Shown here piece after piece: positions 46,211 to 55,600 of a stretch of 64,000 nt of DNA. The stretch is from Thiodiazotropha sp040506705. GTDB lineage: Bacteria; Pseudomonadota; Gammaproteobacteria; Chromatiales; Chromatiaceae. The DNA lies in the NCBI GenBank assembly GCA_040506705.1, contig JBEVWG010000055.1, positions 40,413 to 104,412 of the forward strand, given 5' to 3'. Under the pieces are notes generated by a model. The model had not been told where the DNA came from. It made no database searches and saw only the letters and a list, made by a program, of their open reading frames with translations. Position numbers and translations under genes: made by a program. Within the stretch, counting starts at the first letter, position 1, and each line of letters begins with the position of its first letter.

Positions 46211-46300
46211 ATGTTCCCCTCAGGTGTGGGGATGAACCCTTTTTGGTGGGGCATGGCCCCACCCTACGATAGTGTTCCCCTCAGACATGGGGATAAATTG
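46211..46300 (+). CRISPR. Two-repeat degenerate type I-E CRISPR with one spacer
   Basis: Repeat 1 (46211-46239) and repeat 2 (46272-46300) are 29 nt each. Both contain TGTTCCCCTCAG...TGGGGAT, matching the type I-E repeat (GTGTTCCCC..GGGGATAAACCG) with substitutions. Repeat starts are 61 nt apart, the I-E repeat-plus-spacer period. The 32-nt spacer 46240-46271 contains the reverse complement of the palindrome at 44174-44200. No further repeats are found 61 nt to either side. With cas genes broken, new crRNA function is unlikely. Confidence 0.88.
46241..46267 (-). repeat. REP-like palindromic repeat, copy 2 (inside CRISPR spacer)
   Basis: The 27 nt are the exact reverse complement of 44174-44200; mismatches begin at both ends. 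It fills almost the whole 32-nt spacer between the two CRISPR repeats. Confidence 0.85.
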
Positions 46301-46343
46301 GAGCGCTTACAGATGATGGAGTAGGGTAGAGGTAATGTAGACT

Positions 46344-46402
46344 GGATAAGCGCAATGCCATCGGGTTTCTTTTGGTGATTGTCAAATGGCGCTGCACTTA
46401 TT
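46344..46402. repeat. Imperfect hairpin, possible dispersed repeat
   Basis: GGATAAGCGCAATGCCAT and ATGGCGCTGCACTTATTC form an imperfect stem of about 17 positions. The GGATAAGCGC..GCC theme resembles dispersed noncoding repeats in gammaproteobacteria. No gene lies between the CRISPR and 46467. Confidence 0.45.
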
Positions 46403-46467
46403 CGATCTATGATTTTGCTTGGTGTATGAACCAGTACTTTTCAGAATTCTTTTGGCCTGCTTCACAA

Positions 46468-48516
46468 TCAACGCATAAAATCGAGTAGACCACCACTTCC
46501 CTTGTTCGCCTCGATATACTCTGCAACTTCATCATGATTACCCCGTTTTGCAAGATCAGTAGCGCTCTCCCGCCTCAGGTTCAGGTGATGGGCATTGGCT
46601 TTCATCTCGAGTAAACGTTTAACTACTGCTAGATGGCCTTCCTCGGCAGCTAACATTAGCGCGCTGTTTCCCGCATTATTTCGATGCTCCATGTGTTCGG
46701 AGTAACGCAAAAGAATATTCAATGTCTCCAGGGACCCACTTCTTGCTGCTAACATCAACGCGGTGTTTCCATTTTCACTTAAACGGTCGATGTATTGCAC
46801 CTGCTTCACCAGAACTTCAACTAGATCTGCATGGCCAAAAGCAGCAGCTCGCATCATCGGGGTCAAACCATCCTTAGCCTGTAGACTGACCTTTGCACCC
46901 TTATTCAGTAGAAGATGAAAAATATCTTTATTGCCAACGTCGATGGCGTGATAGAGCGGTGTTCGTCCTTTGTTGTCTGCTTGATCGGGAGAGGCTCCCT
47001 CGGTAAGCAGTAGCTTGACGATTTCTGGTTGCTCTTTAAGGACGGCCAGGATAAGCGCTGTGATGCCATCATCAGTGGCTTTGGATAACTGGGCATTCTG
47101 CTCAATCAGCAGCTTGGCAAGTTGAAGGTTTTGATGTTCGATCGCTAAATGAAGTGGGGTTACACCATGCTTGGCTGATACATTCACCTTTGCACCATGC
47201 TCAATCAATTGGGTAACAACTTTTATGTTGTTTTCACGGCTGGCTATCAATAAAGGGGTAGGGCTGCCTGGAGCTGCCAGGTTAGTCTCTGCACCTTGTT
47301 CAAGCAGGCGGGTAATAACTTCTTCATGTCCCTGCCAAACGGATCGACTTAAGGGTGACAAGCCCTCAGAATCCAAGGTATCAATCTCTTCACCTTGTTT
47401 GAGTAGAGCTTCAACCAAGGGTAACTGGCCTCTCCAGGCAGCGAGATGTAGTGTGCTCCAACCTGCGAATGGATTCTTCTCATCGTCAGGATTACTCATC
47501 GTGGGCATTATAGAGGCGCTGATTTTGGCAAGATCCGGGAAGTCTGAGGTCTTATTGCGTGTCTGGGTAGCGATACCACCTGCAGCCTTCAGTTTTCTGG
47601 CAACAGCTTTGTAGTTTCTCAGTTGAGCGACATCCAATGAAGTTTGTTTCTTGCGATTCTTCGCATTGACCTTGGCGCCAGCTCGAAGCAATTCATTGAC
47701 AACCTTGAGATGTTTTCTGCCAGCAGCAATCAATAATGCCGTATTCTCATTGGCATCCAGGGTCTCCAGTTTGGCCCCAGCTTTGATTAAACTGTTTACT
47801 ATCTTTGCATATCCAAGACCTGATGCAGAATGGAGTGGTGTGTCACCCAGACTATCACTGGTATTTGGATTTGCACCAGCAGCGAGTAAAACCTCCACCG
47901 CATCTGTGCGTCCGTTGATAGAGGCTTCGTGAAGTGCGCTACGGCTGTACTCATCCCGGGTGTCAGGAGAGATCCCGGAGGAGAGTATGCGTTTTAAAGT
48001 CTCAGTTTTTCCTGCAGCTGCTGCTCGATTCAAAAATGCGGCTGCCTGCTCTTCGCTCAATCCAGTGACGGGAGATGAGGTGGCGAGATGCTCAATCTTC
48101 TTTTTGGCGAGTCGATGACCTTGAATTGCTGCTTTGTCATACCACTCATTTGCCAGAGCAGTATTGGCCTTTACGCCCCAGCCATTTTCATACATGGTTC
48201 CTGTTGTGTACTGTGCTTCGATATGGTCTTGGTTGGCTGCCTTTAAATACCATTGAAGTGCCTGGGCATAGTCCTTTTTAACACCGCGTCCGCCACGATA
48301 GAGTCCGCCAAGAGCAAATTGAGCCTCTGCGTCGCCTTGCTCAGCCAGTTGTTTATAGATATCTGCAGCAGATTTAAAATCCCTGACACGGATGGCTGCT
48401 TCCGCTTCATCATGTTCGGCAGATGATGCTGGAAAAGGTATGATCAATACAAACGTAACCAGACTCAGTACCAGTGCCACTCTTCTGATGACTCTATTAG
48501 ATCTAGGCTGTTCCAT
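46468..48516 (-). CDS. Secreted Sel1 / ankyrin-repeat protein
   Basis: The 682-residue protein has a signal peptide or anchor at ~11-32 (VALVLSLVTFVLIIPFPAS), three Sel1-like repeats at ~55-150 (AEQGDAEAQFALGGLYRGGRG), and about fifteen ankyrin repeats from ~165 to the end (SALHEASINGRTDAVEVLL, GNSALMLAAEEGHLAVVKRLL). It is likely a periplasmic protein-protein scaffold. The start ATG 48516 precedes the signal peptide; an upstream in-frame ATG would add 49 residues read from inside the flavoprotein gene. The two genes overlap by 14 nt and are probably co-expressed. Confidence 0.85.
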   Translation of the reverse strand: MEQPRSNRVIRRVALVLSLVTFVLIIPFPASSAEHDEAEAAIRVRDFKSAADIYKQLAEQGDAEAQFALGGLYRGGRGVKKDYAQALQWYLKAANQDHIEAQYTTGTMYENGWGVKANTALANEWYDKAAIQGHRLAKKKIEHLATSSPVTGLSEEQAAAFLNRAAAAGKTETLKRILSSGISPDTRDEYSRSALHEASINGRTDAVEVLLAAGANPNTSDSLGDTPLHSASGLGYAKIVNSLIKAGAKLETLDANENTALLIAAGRKHLKVVNELLRAGAKVNAKNRKKQTSLDVAQLRNYKAVARKLKAAGGIATQTRNKTSDFPDLAKISASIMPTMSNPDDEKNPFAGWSTLHLAAWRGQLPLVEALLKQGEEIDTLDSEGLSPLSRSVWQGHEEVITRLLEQGAETNLAAPGSPTPLLIASRENNIKVVTQLIEHGAKVNVSAKHGVTPLHLAIEHQNLQLAKLLIEQNAQLSKATDDGITALILAVLKEQPEIVKLLLTEGASPDQADNKGRTPLYHAIDVGNKDIFHLLLNKGAKVSLQAKDGLTPMMRAAAFGHADLVEVLVKQVQYIDRLSENGNTALMLAARSGSLETLNILLRYSEHMEHRNNAGNSALMLAAEEGHLAVVKRLLEMKANAHHLNLRRESATDLAKRGNHDEVAEYIEANKGSGGLLDFMR

Positions 48517-49822
48517 GTTTGGTTTCCACATTAATGCCGGTCTCTTTGAGAAAGCCAGTTGGCAAGATGCCGCCAGCACAGATAATGGCAGCGTCGTTAG
48601 GAATTTCAATCTTCTCTCCACCTTTGTCGATGGTGACTTTGTCTTCAGTGAATCCTGTGACATTGGTACTTAGAAGTAGATTGATTTTTCCAGTACTGGC
48701 CGCTTGATCCACCTTTTCCCGATTTTTCTTCTTGGCTCGGCTAAAAGCGCCGCTGCGATAGGATAGGGTAACCGTTGTACCATCTTCATCAGCAATACTG
48801 GTTGCAGCTTCAAGGGCGCTGTCACCTCCACCTACGATCAGTACATGCTGGTTCTTATACTGTTCTGGATCGATCAGGCGATAAGTGACTTTAGTCAACT
48901 CTTCTCCTGGTACCCCCAACTTTCTTGGTGTTCCACGTCTGCCGATAGTCAGCAGTACCGCTTGGGTATGGTAGGTGTCCTTACTTGTTTTGACTTCATA
49001 ACCACCTTTTTCATTGGCGGTGATCTTTTCCACCCGTTCATGATAACTGATCTCTACACCTGTTTTCTTCTCGACATCCTGCCAGAATTCGAGCAGTTTC
49101 TCCTTGGTTGTTTCAGTAAATTTAACCTCACCGACGAAGGGTAGCTTCACCGGAGCTGTCATAACCAACTTACCTCTGGGGAACTGGAAGACTGTACCGC
49201 CCAGGGACTCCTGTTCGACGGTCTTATACTTTATTTTCTTCTCCATGGCTCTCAATGAGGCACAAAAACCAGCCGGACCTGCTCCGACTATGACTAAATC
49301 AACTGGAGCAGCATCCTCTTTTTTCAGCGTCTCAATGATATGATCCATCGCCTTGTAACCCTGCTCAATGGCGTTTCTGATCAAACCCATACCGCCTAAT
49401 TCTCCAGCTATGAATATTCCTGGCATGCTGGTTTCGAAATTAGGTTGTAGTACAGGTATATCAACACCTCTTCTCTCTGTGCCGAATACCAGGGTAATTG
49501 CATCGAAGGGGCAGGCGGTTTTACAGGCACCATGGCCGATGCAGTTGGTTGGGGCGATCAGTTCCGCTTTGTTGTCAATCAATCCCAATACAGGGTGGTT
49601 CGCTTGTTCTGGGCAGGCTTTCACGCAAGTACCGCAGCCCATGCATTTCGCTGGATCAATCAACGGATGAAGAGAGGCCGGTTCAGTCAGACCAGCCTCA
49701 AACTCTTCTGTTTTGAGCTCAAGATTTTTTTTACTTTTCCGTTTGCTATGCGCAATGTATATAGCCCATACCAAAAGTATGGGTATCAGGTAGATGAGGT
49801 AAAAATCTAAGCTGTACTGCAT
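48503..49822 (-). CDS. Membrane-anchored [4Fe-4S] / FAD-NAD(P) oxidoreductase
   Basis: The 439-residue product has an N-terminal membrane helix (~6-24), a ferredoxin domain with two CxxCxxCxxxC motifs (CMGCGTCVKACP, CIGHGACKTACP, ~60-110), then a thioredoxin-reductase-like flavoprotein domain with FAD loop VGAGPAGF at ~175 and NAD(P) loop VGGGDSALEAA at ~330. No redox CxxC of the TrxR type is visible. It likely moves electrons between NAD(P)H and a membrane partner on the cytoplasmic side. It is divergent from the cytochrome genes, 276 nt away. Confidence 0.82.
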   Translation of the reverse strand: MQYSLDFYLIYLIPILLVWAIYIAHSKRKSKKNLELKTEEFEAGLTEPASLHPLIDPAKCMGCGTCVKACPEQANHPVLGLIDNKAELIAPTNCIGHGACKTACPFDAITLVFGTERRGVDIPVLQPNFETSMPGIFIAGELGGMGLIRNAIEQGYKAMDHIIETLKKEDAAPVDLVIVGAGPAGFCASLRAMEKKIKYKTVEQESLGGTVFQFPRGKLVMTAPVKLPFVGEVKFTETTKEKLLEFWQDVEKKTGVEISYHERVEKITANEKGGYEVKTSKDTYHTQAVLLTIGRRGTPRKLGVPGEELTKVTYRLIDPEQYKNQHVLIVGGGDSALEAATSIADEDGTTVTLSYRSGAFSRAKKKNREKVDQAASTGKINLLLSTNVTGFTEDKVTIDKGGEKIEIPNDAAIICAGGILPTGFLKETGINVETKHGTA

Positions 49823-50104
49823 TACTAAATCGCTTCTCGATGGGTTAAAAAGTGACGCCTTTCACAGTTTCTGGGAATTTCAGCCTAAATTGTACACACA
49901 TATTTCAATCCCTGAGGTTTCTGCCGAAAACATAATTGTATCTGAAGTTGGTTTTTGTGAAGTTCTTCATGGATGGGAAATTTGTCCCAATATATCATAG
50001 GGGCGTGGTGTGGAGATAATGCTGATTACAGTTCTCATTCTCAATAAAAATAGTTAATAAAACTTAAATATTTGAAATTAATACCAATATGATAGGTGAT
50101 GTCG

Positions 50105-51016
50105 ATGGAAACTGCAGCTCTTACAAATAGTGTCACTGAGACACCATTGGATAGCTTTTTCTCCGCGTGGCAACGTAGAGCAGGCCTGATTACAACCCTG
50201 GGCTTTACTCTGTTTTCCCTGTTGTTGCTCTATATGGGGTGGCTTAACCATACACAAGCCGTATGGACTGCTGAGTCTGGCTGGGGCTATTGGCTCGGTA
50301 TCGTAGGCGGTAGCATGATGTTGTTACTACTGCTCTATCCGATGCGTAAGCGACTTCATTTCATGTCCAAATGGCTAACAGTCAAGTTCTGGTTCAGATT
50401 ACATATGGTTTTTGGAGTCATGGGCCCTGTCTTGATCATGATGCACTCCAGTTTCCATATTGGTTCAATGAATGGTCAGGTTGCGCTCTACAGTATGCTG
50501 ATTGTGGCAATAAGCGGGTTGTTTGGCCGTTATTTTTACACCCGAATCCATTACGGTTTGTATGGTAAAAAAGCGACTTTCGCCTCCTTGCACGCTGATT
50601 CAGAAATATTGAAGAAGAAATTAGGGCGTCTCTTCGAACTGCAGCCCAAGGCTCACGAGCTGATGAAGCAGTATGAAAAAGATGTGATGAGTGCGCCGTC
50701 TGGGACTTTCAGCAGTGCCAGACACTGGCTGAAAATGCGCTATACATCAGCCAGACTCTATCCCACAGTAATGCGTTCCCTGAACAAGAAGCTTTTGGCT
50801 GCAGGTCATAGAAAGGGGTGGAGCAAGGCAAAAGTCCGCCGCAAACAGCTGCGCATTAGAAATATGTTATTAACTCATCGCTCTATTCTTCGTCAGGTTC
50901 AGGAGCTACATTTCTATGAAAGGCTTTTTGCGATCTGGCATCTACTGCATATGCCCCTGTTCATCATGATGGTGATTACCGGTTTTGTGCATGTCTATGC
51001 TGTGCATGCCTACTAA
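50105..51016 (+). CDS. Five-helix b-type membrane protein of the cytochrome operon
   Basis: The 303-residue protein has about five membrane helices (~28-46, 62-80, 98-115, 125-142, 278-298). Histidines H100, H114 and H118 in LHMVFGVMGPVLIMMHSSFH and several in the last helix (WHLLHMP, GFVHVYAVHAY) resemble haem-b ligands, so a quinol-oxidising transmembrane cytochrome b is my inference. A long cytoplasmic loop (~143-275) is basic. I choose ATG 50105, eight bases after the GG of AGGTGAT; GTG 50096 and ATG 50099 are alternatives. The multihaem genes follow 34 nt downstream. Confidence 0.7.
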   Translation: METAALTNSVTETPLDSFFSAWQRRAGLITTLGFTLFSLLLLYMGWLNHTQAVWTAESGWGYWLGIVGGSMMLLLLLYPMRKRLHFMSKWLTVKFWFRLHMVFGVMGPVLIMMHSSFHIGSMNGQVALYSMLIVAISGLFGRYFYTRIHYGLYGKKATFASLHADSEILKKKLGRLFELQPKAHELMKQYEKDVMSAPSGTFSSARHWLKMRYTSARLYPTVMRSLNKKLLAAGHRKGWSKAKVRRKQLRIRNMLLTHRSILRQVQELHFYERLFAIWHLLHMPLFIMMVITGFVHVYAVHAY

Positions 51017-51050
51017 TCATTAAGCAAGAGCGGTTCCCAGTAAATTCGTT

Positions 51051-52625
51051 ATGTACCGATTTGGCTGTCAAGTCACTTGCCTGCTGTTACTGATATTCGT
51101 AGCGATATCTCAAAGTCATGCAGGAAAATTAGATCTTTTGTTGATGCCGGGCCCGGTAATCGAAGGTCATGCCGAGTTTGAAGAGAAATGCGAAAGCTGT
51201 CATGAAACCCTGAAGAAGGCCGACCAGGTTGAACGCTGTCTCTCATGTCACGACCATGAGGATATTGCAAAGGATGTCGAGCAGGGCACTGGGTTACATG
51301 GCAAACTCGAAAAAAAGCGATCGTCTAACTGTAAACAGTGCCACACGGAGCATGAGGGCAGAGACAGAGATATTATCAATCTTGATACGGAATCATTTGA
51401 TCACAAACAGACTGATTTCGAGCTTCGTGGAAGACATCAAGTGCTGGCCTGTCAACTCTGTCATACCGAGGACCTGAAAAAATATAGTCAAGCCTCATCA
51501 ATCTGTTTCGATTGTCACGAATCAGACGATACGCATCACGGTAAGCTTGGCGAAGAGTGCGATAAGTGCCATAACGAAAAAGGCTGGAAAAAGCAGGATT
51601 TTGATCATGACCTCGATACGGACTATCCATTAACCGGTAAACATATTGATCTCGACTGCAAACTCTGTCATGCCGATGATCACTACAAGAATACACCTAA
51701 GGAGTGTATTGGTTGTCACTTGATCAATGACAGACACAATGGTCGCTACGGTAAGGTATGTGCCAAATGTCATGGTACGGAAGAGTGGAAGGAGCTGACT
51801 TTTGATCACCGAGCCGATACGGAGTTTGCTCTGGAGGGTCGCCATAAAGATGTCCCTTGCGACACCTGCCACACACGTGGCCCCTTCGAAAAGAAACCTT
51901 CAAAGAGTTGCTTTGCTTGTCATGAGAAAGATGATGATCACAAGGGACGTAATGGTAAGAAATGTCAGGACTGTCATCGTGCTTCCAGCTGGACTAAAGT
52001 TAAATTCGATCATGGAAAAGATGCCGAATTCGAACTCAATGGAAAGCACAAAGATCTAAGCTGCCATGCTTGTCATCGAGCGGCAGCTATGGATGACCTA
52101 AAGGATGCTGATTGTATTACCTGTCATCGGGCGATAGATATGCATAAAGGTGATCTGGGTGAGGATTGCGGTTACTGTCACAATGAAAAGGGCTGGACTG
52201 AAAAGCTCTTTTTTGAACATGACATTACACGCTTCCCACTGATAGGGATTCATAGTGTTACCGCCTGTGAGTCCTGTCATCTCAACGCGGTGTTTCCAGA
52301 GACAGAGATCGACTGCCTGTCCTGCCATGAAAAAGATGACACCCATGAAGGAAAAATGGGTGATCTGTGTGGTGATTGTCATAACCCCAACGCCTGGATG
52401 TTGTGGACCTTCGATCACGACGAACAGACAGAATTTCCACTGGATGGAAAACACGGTGAGGTCTTTTGTCATGCCTGTCATCGTGCCGATTTGAATGAGC
52501 ATAAGCAATCGGCAAATCACTGTTACGGCTGTCATCGAGGAGATGATATACATCGCGGTGGCTTTGGACGCCATTGTGATCGTTGCCATACAACTGAAAC
52601 TTTCGAAAACCCGGAAATTCGCTGA
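51051..52625 (+). CDS. Periplasmic 21-haem cytochrome c
   Basis: After a signal peptide (cut near QSHA, residue ~25) the 524-residue protein contains 21 CXXCH haem-attachment motifs from CESCH to CDRCH. They come in recurring blocks of about 70 residues with three haems and a distal His (for example EFELNGKHKDLSCHACH and DCHRASSWTKVKFDH), consistent with cytochrome c7/c3-type modules and bis-His ligation. It lies between the membrane protein and the giant cytochrome, in one operon, and probably connects the inner membrane to the next carrier. Substrate is not known. Confidence 0.92.
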   Translation: MYRFGCQVTCLLLLIFVAISQSHAGKLDLLLMPGPVIEGHAEFEEKCESCHETLKKADQVERCLSCHDHEDIAKDVEQGTGLHGKLEKKRSSNCKQCHTEHEGRDRDIINLDTESFDHKQTDFELRGRHQVLACQLCHTEDLKKYSQASSICFDCHESDDTHHGKLGEECDKCHNEKGWKKQDFDHDLDTDYPLTGKHIDLDCKLCHADDHYKNTPKECIGCHLINDRHNGRYGKVCAKCHGTEEWKELTFDHRADTEFALEGRHKDVPCDTCHTRGPFEKKPSKSCFACHEKDDDHKGRNGKKCQDCHRASSWTKVKFDHGKDAEFELNGKHKDLSCHACHRAAAMDDLKDADCITCHRAIDMHKGDLGEDCGYCHNEKGWTEKLFFEHDITRFPLIGIHSVTACESCHLNAVFPETEIDCLSCHEKDDTHEGKMGDLCGDCHNPNAWMLWTFDHDEQTEFPLDGKHGEVFCHACHRADLNEHKQSANHCYGCHRGDDIHRGGFGRHCDRCHTTETFENPEIR

Positions 52626-52647
52626 TTTAGACTGAACGGAAGATCAT

Positions 52648-55600
52648 ATGACGACGTTGCTAAAAAATAGAATACTGTTACAGCAGGCCTATTGGCTCAT
52701 CGCCTTATTGTTTAGCTTGTCGTTTGCCCCTGCTCTCCAGGCTGAGACCACTGAGTTTGACCATTTTTCCACCGGTTTCCCTCTGACTGGGGAACATCGC
52801 ATTGTGGAGTGCGACCAGTGTCACCTCAATGCACAGTTTGAGGGTACGCCCGTGATGTGTGATGGCTGTCATAATGACGCAGCAGCAGCAGGTAAACCCA
52901 TCGATCACATCCGTAGTGATGACCGTTGTGATGACTGCCATACCACAGTTGGGTGGCATGTAGCGCGATTCGATCATGGCACGATCAGTAGTGGTTGTTT
53001 CTCCTGTCATAACGGAAGTGCCGCACAAGGTAAGGGCAGTGACCATATCAGTTCGGCCAATACCTGTGAGTTTTGTCATACCACATTCAGCTGGGGGAGA
53101 GTCGGCCGCGTCGATCACTCTGCTGTGACAGGCACCTGTGAAAGCTGCCACAACGGCAACATTGCCACAGGTAAACACTCAATCCACATTGCTACTGAAG
53201 AACCTTGTGATACCTGCCATATAACCAACAGCTGGTTATTGGTCTTTTTCGACCACTCCAATGTCGATAGCGGTAGCTGCGAAACCTGCCATAACGGGAT
53301 TAGTGCAACTGGAAAATCTTCAAACCATATACTTACCAATGAGGCTTGTGATCTCTGCCACTCGACAAACAGCTGGCAAGTAAATAATTTCTCCCATGCC
53401 GGCATACGTGGCGATTGCGAGAGTTGTCACAACGGTATCAGTGCCATCGGCAAACCCGTTGGTCACCTGACAACCAGTGAGCCCTGTGAGATTTGCCATA
53501 CTTCCACCAACTCATGGCTGGTGGTTAACTTCGTACATGGAGAAGAGGCCTTCGGTCGCTGTTCCAGTTGTCACGATGGTGTGACACAGCCCGGTAAGGA
53601 TGCTGACCACGTACAGACAACTGCACAATGTGACACCTGCCATACATCAACAGAAGACTGGTCAATTGTCGGTTTTGATCATAGTGAGGTTGTCCCAGGA
53701 ACCTGCGCATCCTGTCACGACGGGGTGCAGGCGCCAGGTAAGCATGACACTCATATCGTAACCAATGAATCCTGTGATGTGTGCCACGCCACCACTGCAA
53801 ACTGGCATGTCATCAGTTTCAGTCATGATAGCTTTCAAAGTGCTGGCGTCTGTTCGAGCTGTCACGATGGTACCAGCGCAACCGGCAAGCATGCTCAGCA
53901 TATACAGACCAATGATCAGTGTGATGTATGTCATGTCTCTACAGATAATTGGTTGAATACCAGTTTTGATCACAGCAACGTCGATGCTGCCGGTAGATGC
54001 TCTACCTGCCATAATGGAACGACTGCCACAGGTATGCAGGCGACTCATATAGAGACCGCGGAGCAGTGCGATACCTGTCACGACTCGACCGATTCCTGGT
54101 CCAATGTCAGTTTTGATCATGGATCTATCGAGACGGCCGGTGTCTGTTCAACCTGTCACAATGGGGTTCGTGCAACAGGTAAACACAACAACCATCTGCA
54201 GACCAACGCCGAGTGTGATACCTGCCATACAGTAGGCGCCTGGAATGTTAATAATTTTTCCCATGAGGGCATTACTGGGGATTGTGAATCCTGTCATAAC
54301 GGTGTGATAGCCACAGGCAAACATGGCAATCATATTCTTACAACCTCATCCTGTGAGGCTTGCCACTCCACAACAGACTGGGGCCTGACCGGGTTCACCC
54401 ATGAAGGGGTTTCCGGAACCTGTGAGTCCTGCCATAACGGCAATGTGGCGACAGGTAAGCACGACAACCACATTCCTACCACGGCATCCTGTGATAATTG
54501 CCATAACACCAATGGCTGGTCACTTAGCAGTTTCGATCATCAAGGGGTTACCGGTAGCTGTCAGTCCTGTCATGACGGGGACAGGGCTACAGGCAAACAT
54601 GATGCACATGTCGCAACCACCGCATCCTGTGAGGGGTGTCATACCTCAACCACCAGCTGGACAGAGATAACCTTCAACCATGCAATCGTCACCGGTACCT
54701 GCGCCAGCTGTCACGATGGTGTGACTGCCACCGGTAAATCTGCGGATCATGTTGTGACTGATGCCGCCTGTGACAATTGCCATATCTCCAACGAAACCTG
54801 GACCGCAGTGCGCTTTGATCATACCGGTATCACCAGTGGCTGTGAGAGCTGCCACAATAATGTCGATGCAATCGGTAAACCCGATACGCACATTCCCACA
54901 ACAGAACCCTGTGAGAACTGCCATAACACGATAACCTGGAGTACCGGCCGTTTCGATCATGCTGGTGTGGCGGGCGCCTGTTCAAGTTGCCATGACGGCG
55001 TGGTTGCAACAGGTATGAGTGCAACACATATTCCCACTACTGCCCAGTGCGACAGCTGTCATACTTCGACTATCGACTGGACGTTGATCAACTTCAACCA
55101 TGACAACATAGCTGCCAGTGGTAATTGCTCCAATTGCCATGACGGTACCACGGCTACAGGTAAGCATGCACAACATATCCAAACGACAGCGCAATGTGAT
55201 AACTGCCACCTCTCTACCATCAATTGGCAGGATACAAGTTTTGATCATAGTGGGGTGACAACATCCGGTGTCTGCTCTACCTGTCATGACGGCACTACGG
55301 CCACCGGAAAGCATAACAATCACATAACTACCAACGAGCAGTGCGATATCTGCCACTCGTCAACGACCTCCTGGTTACGGGTCAATTTTGATCACAGCGC
55401 TGTACCGACAGCAGGGGTCTGTTCAAGTTGTCATAATGGTGTGCGGGCCACGGGTAAACATGCCGGACATCTACAGACTAGTGCCCAGTGTGATACCTGC
55501 CATACGGTTAACGGATGGCTGATATCGAACTTTGACCATGCGGGAATAACCGATAACTGTGAATCCTGCCATGACGGCACCACAGCGACCGGCAAGCATG

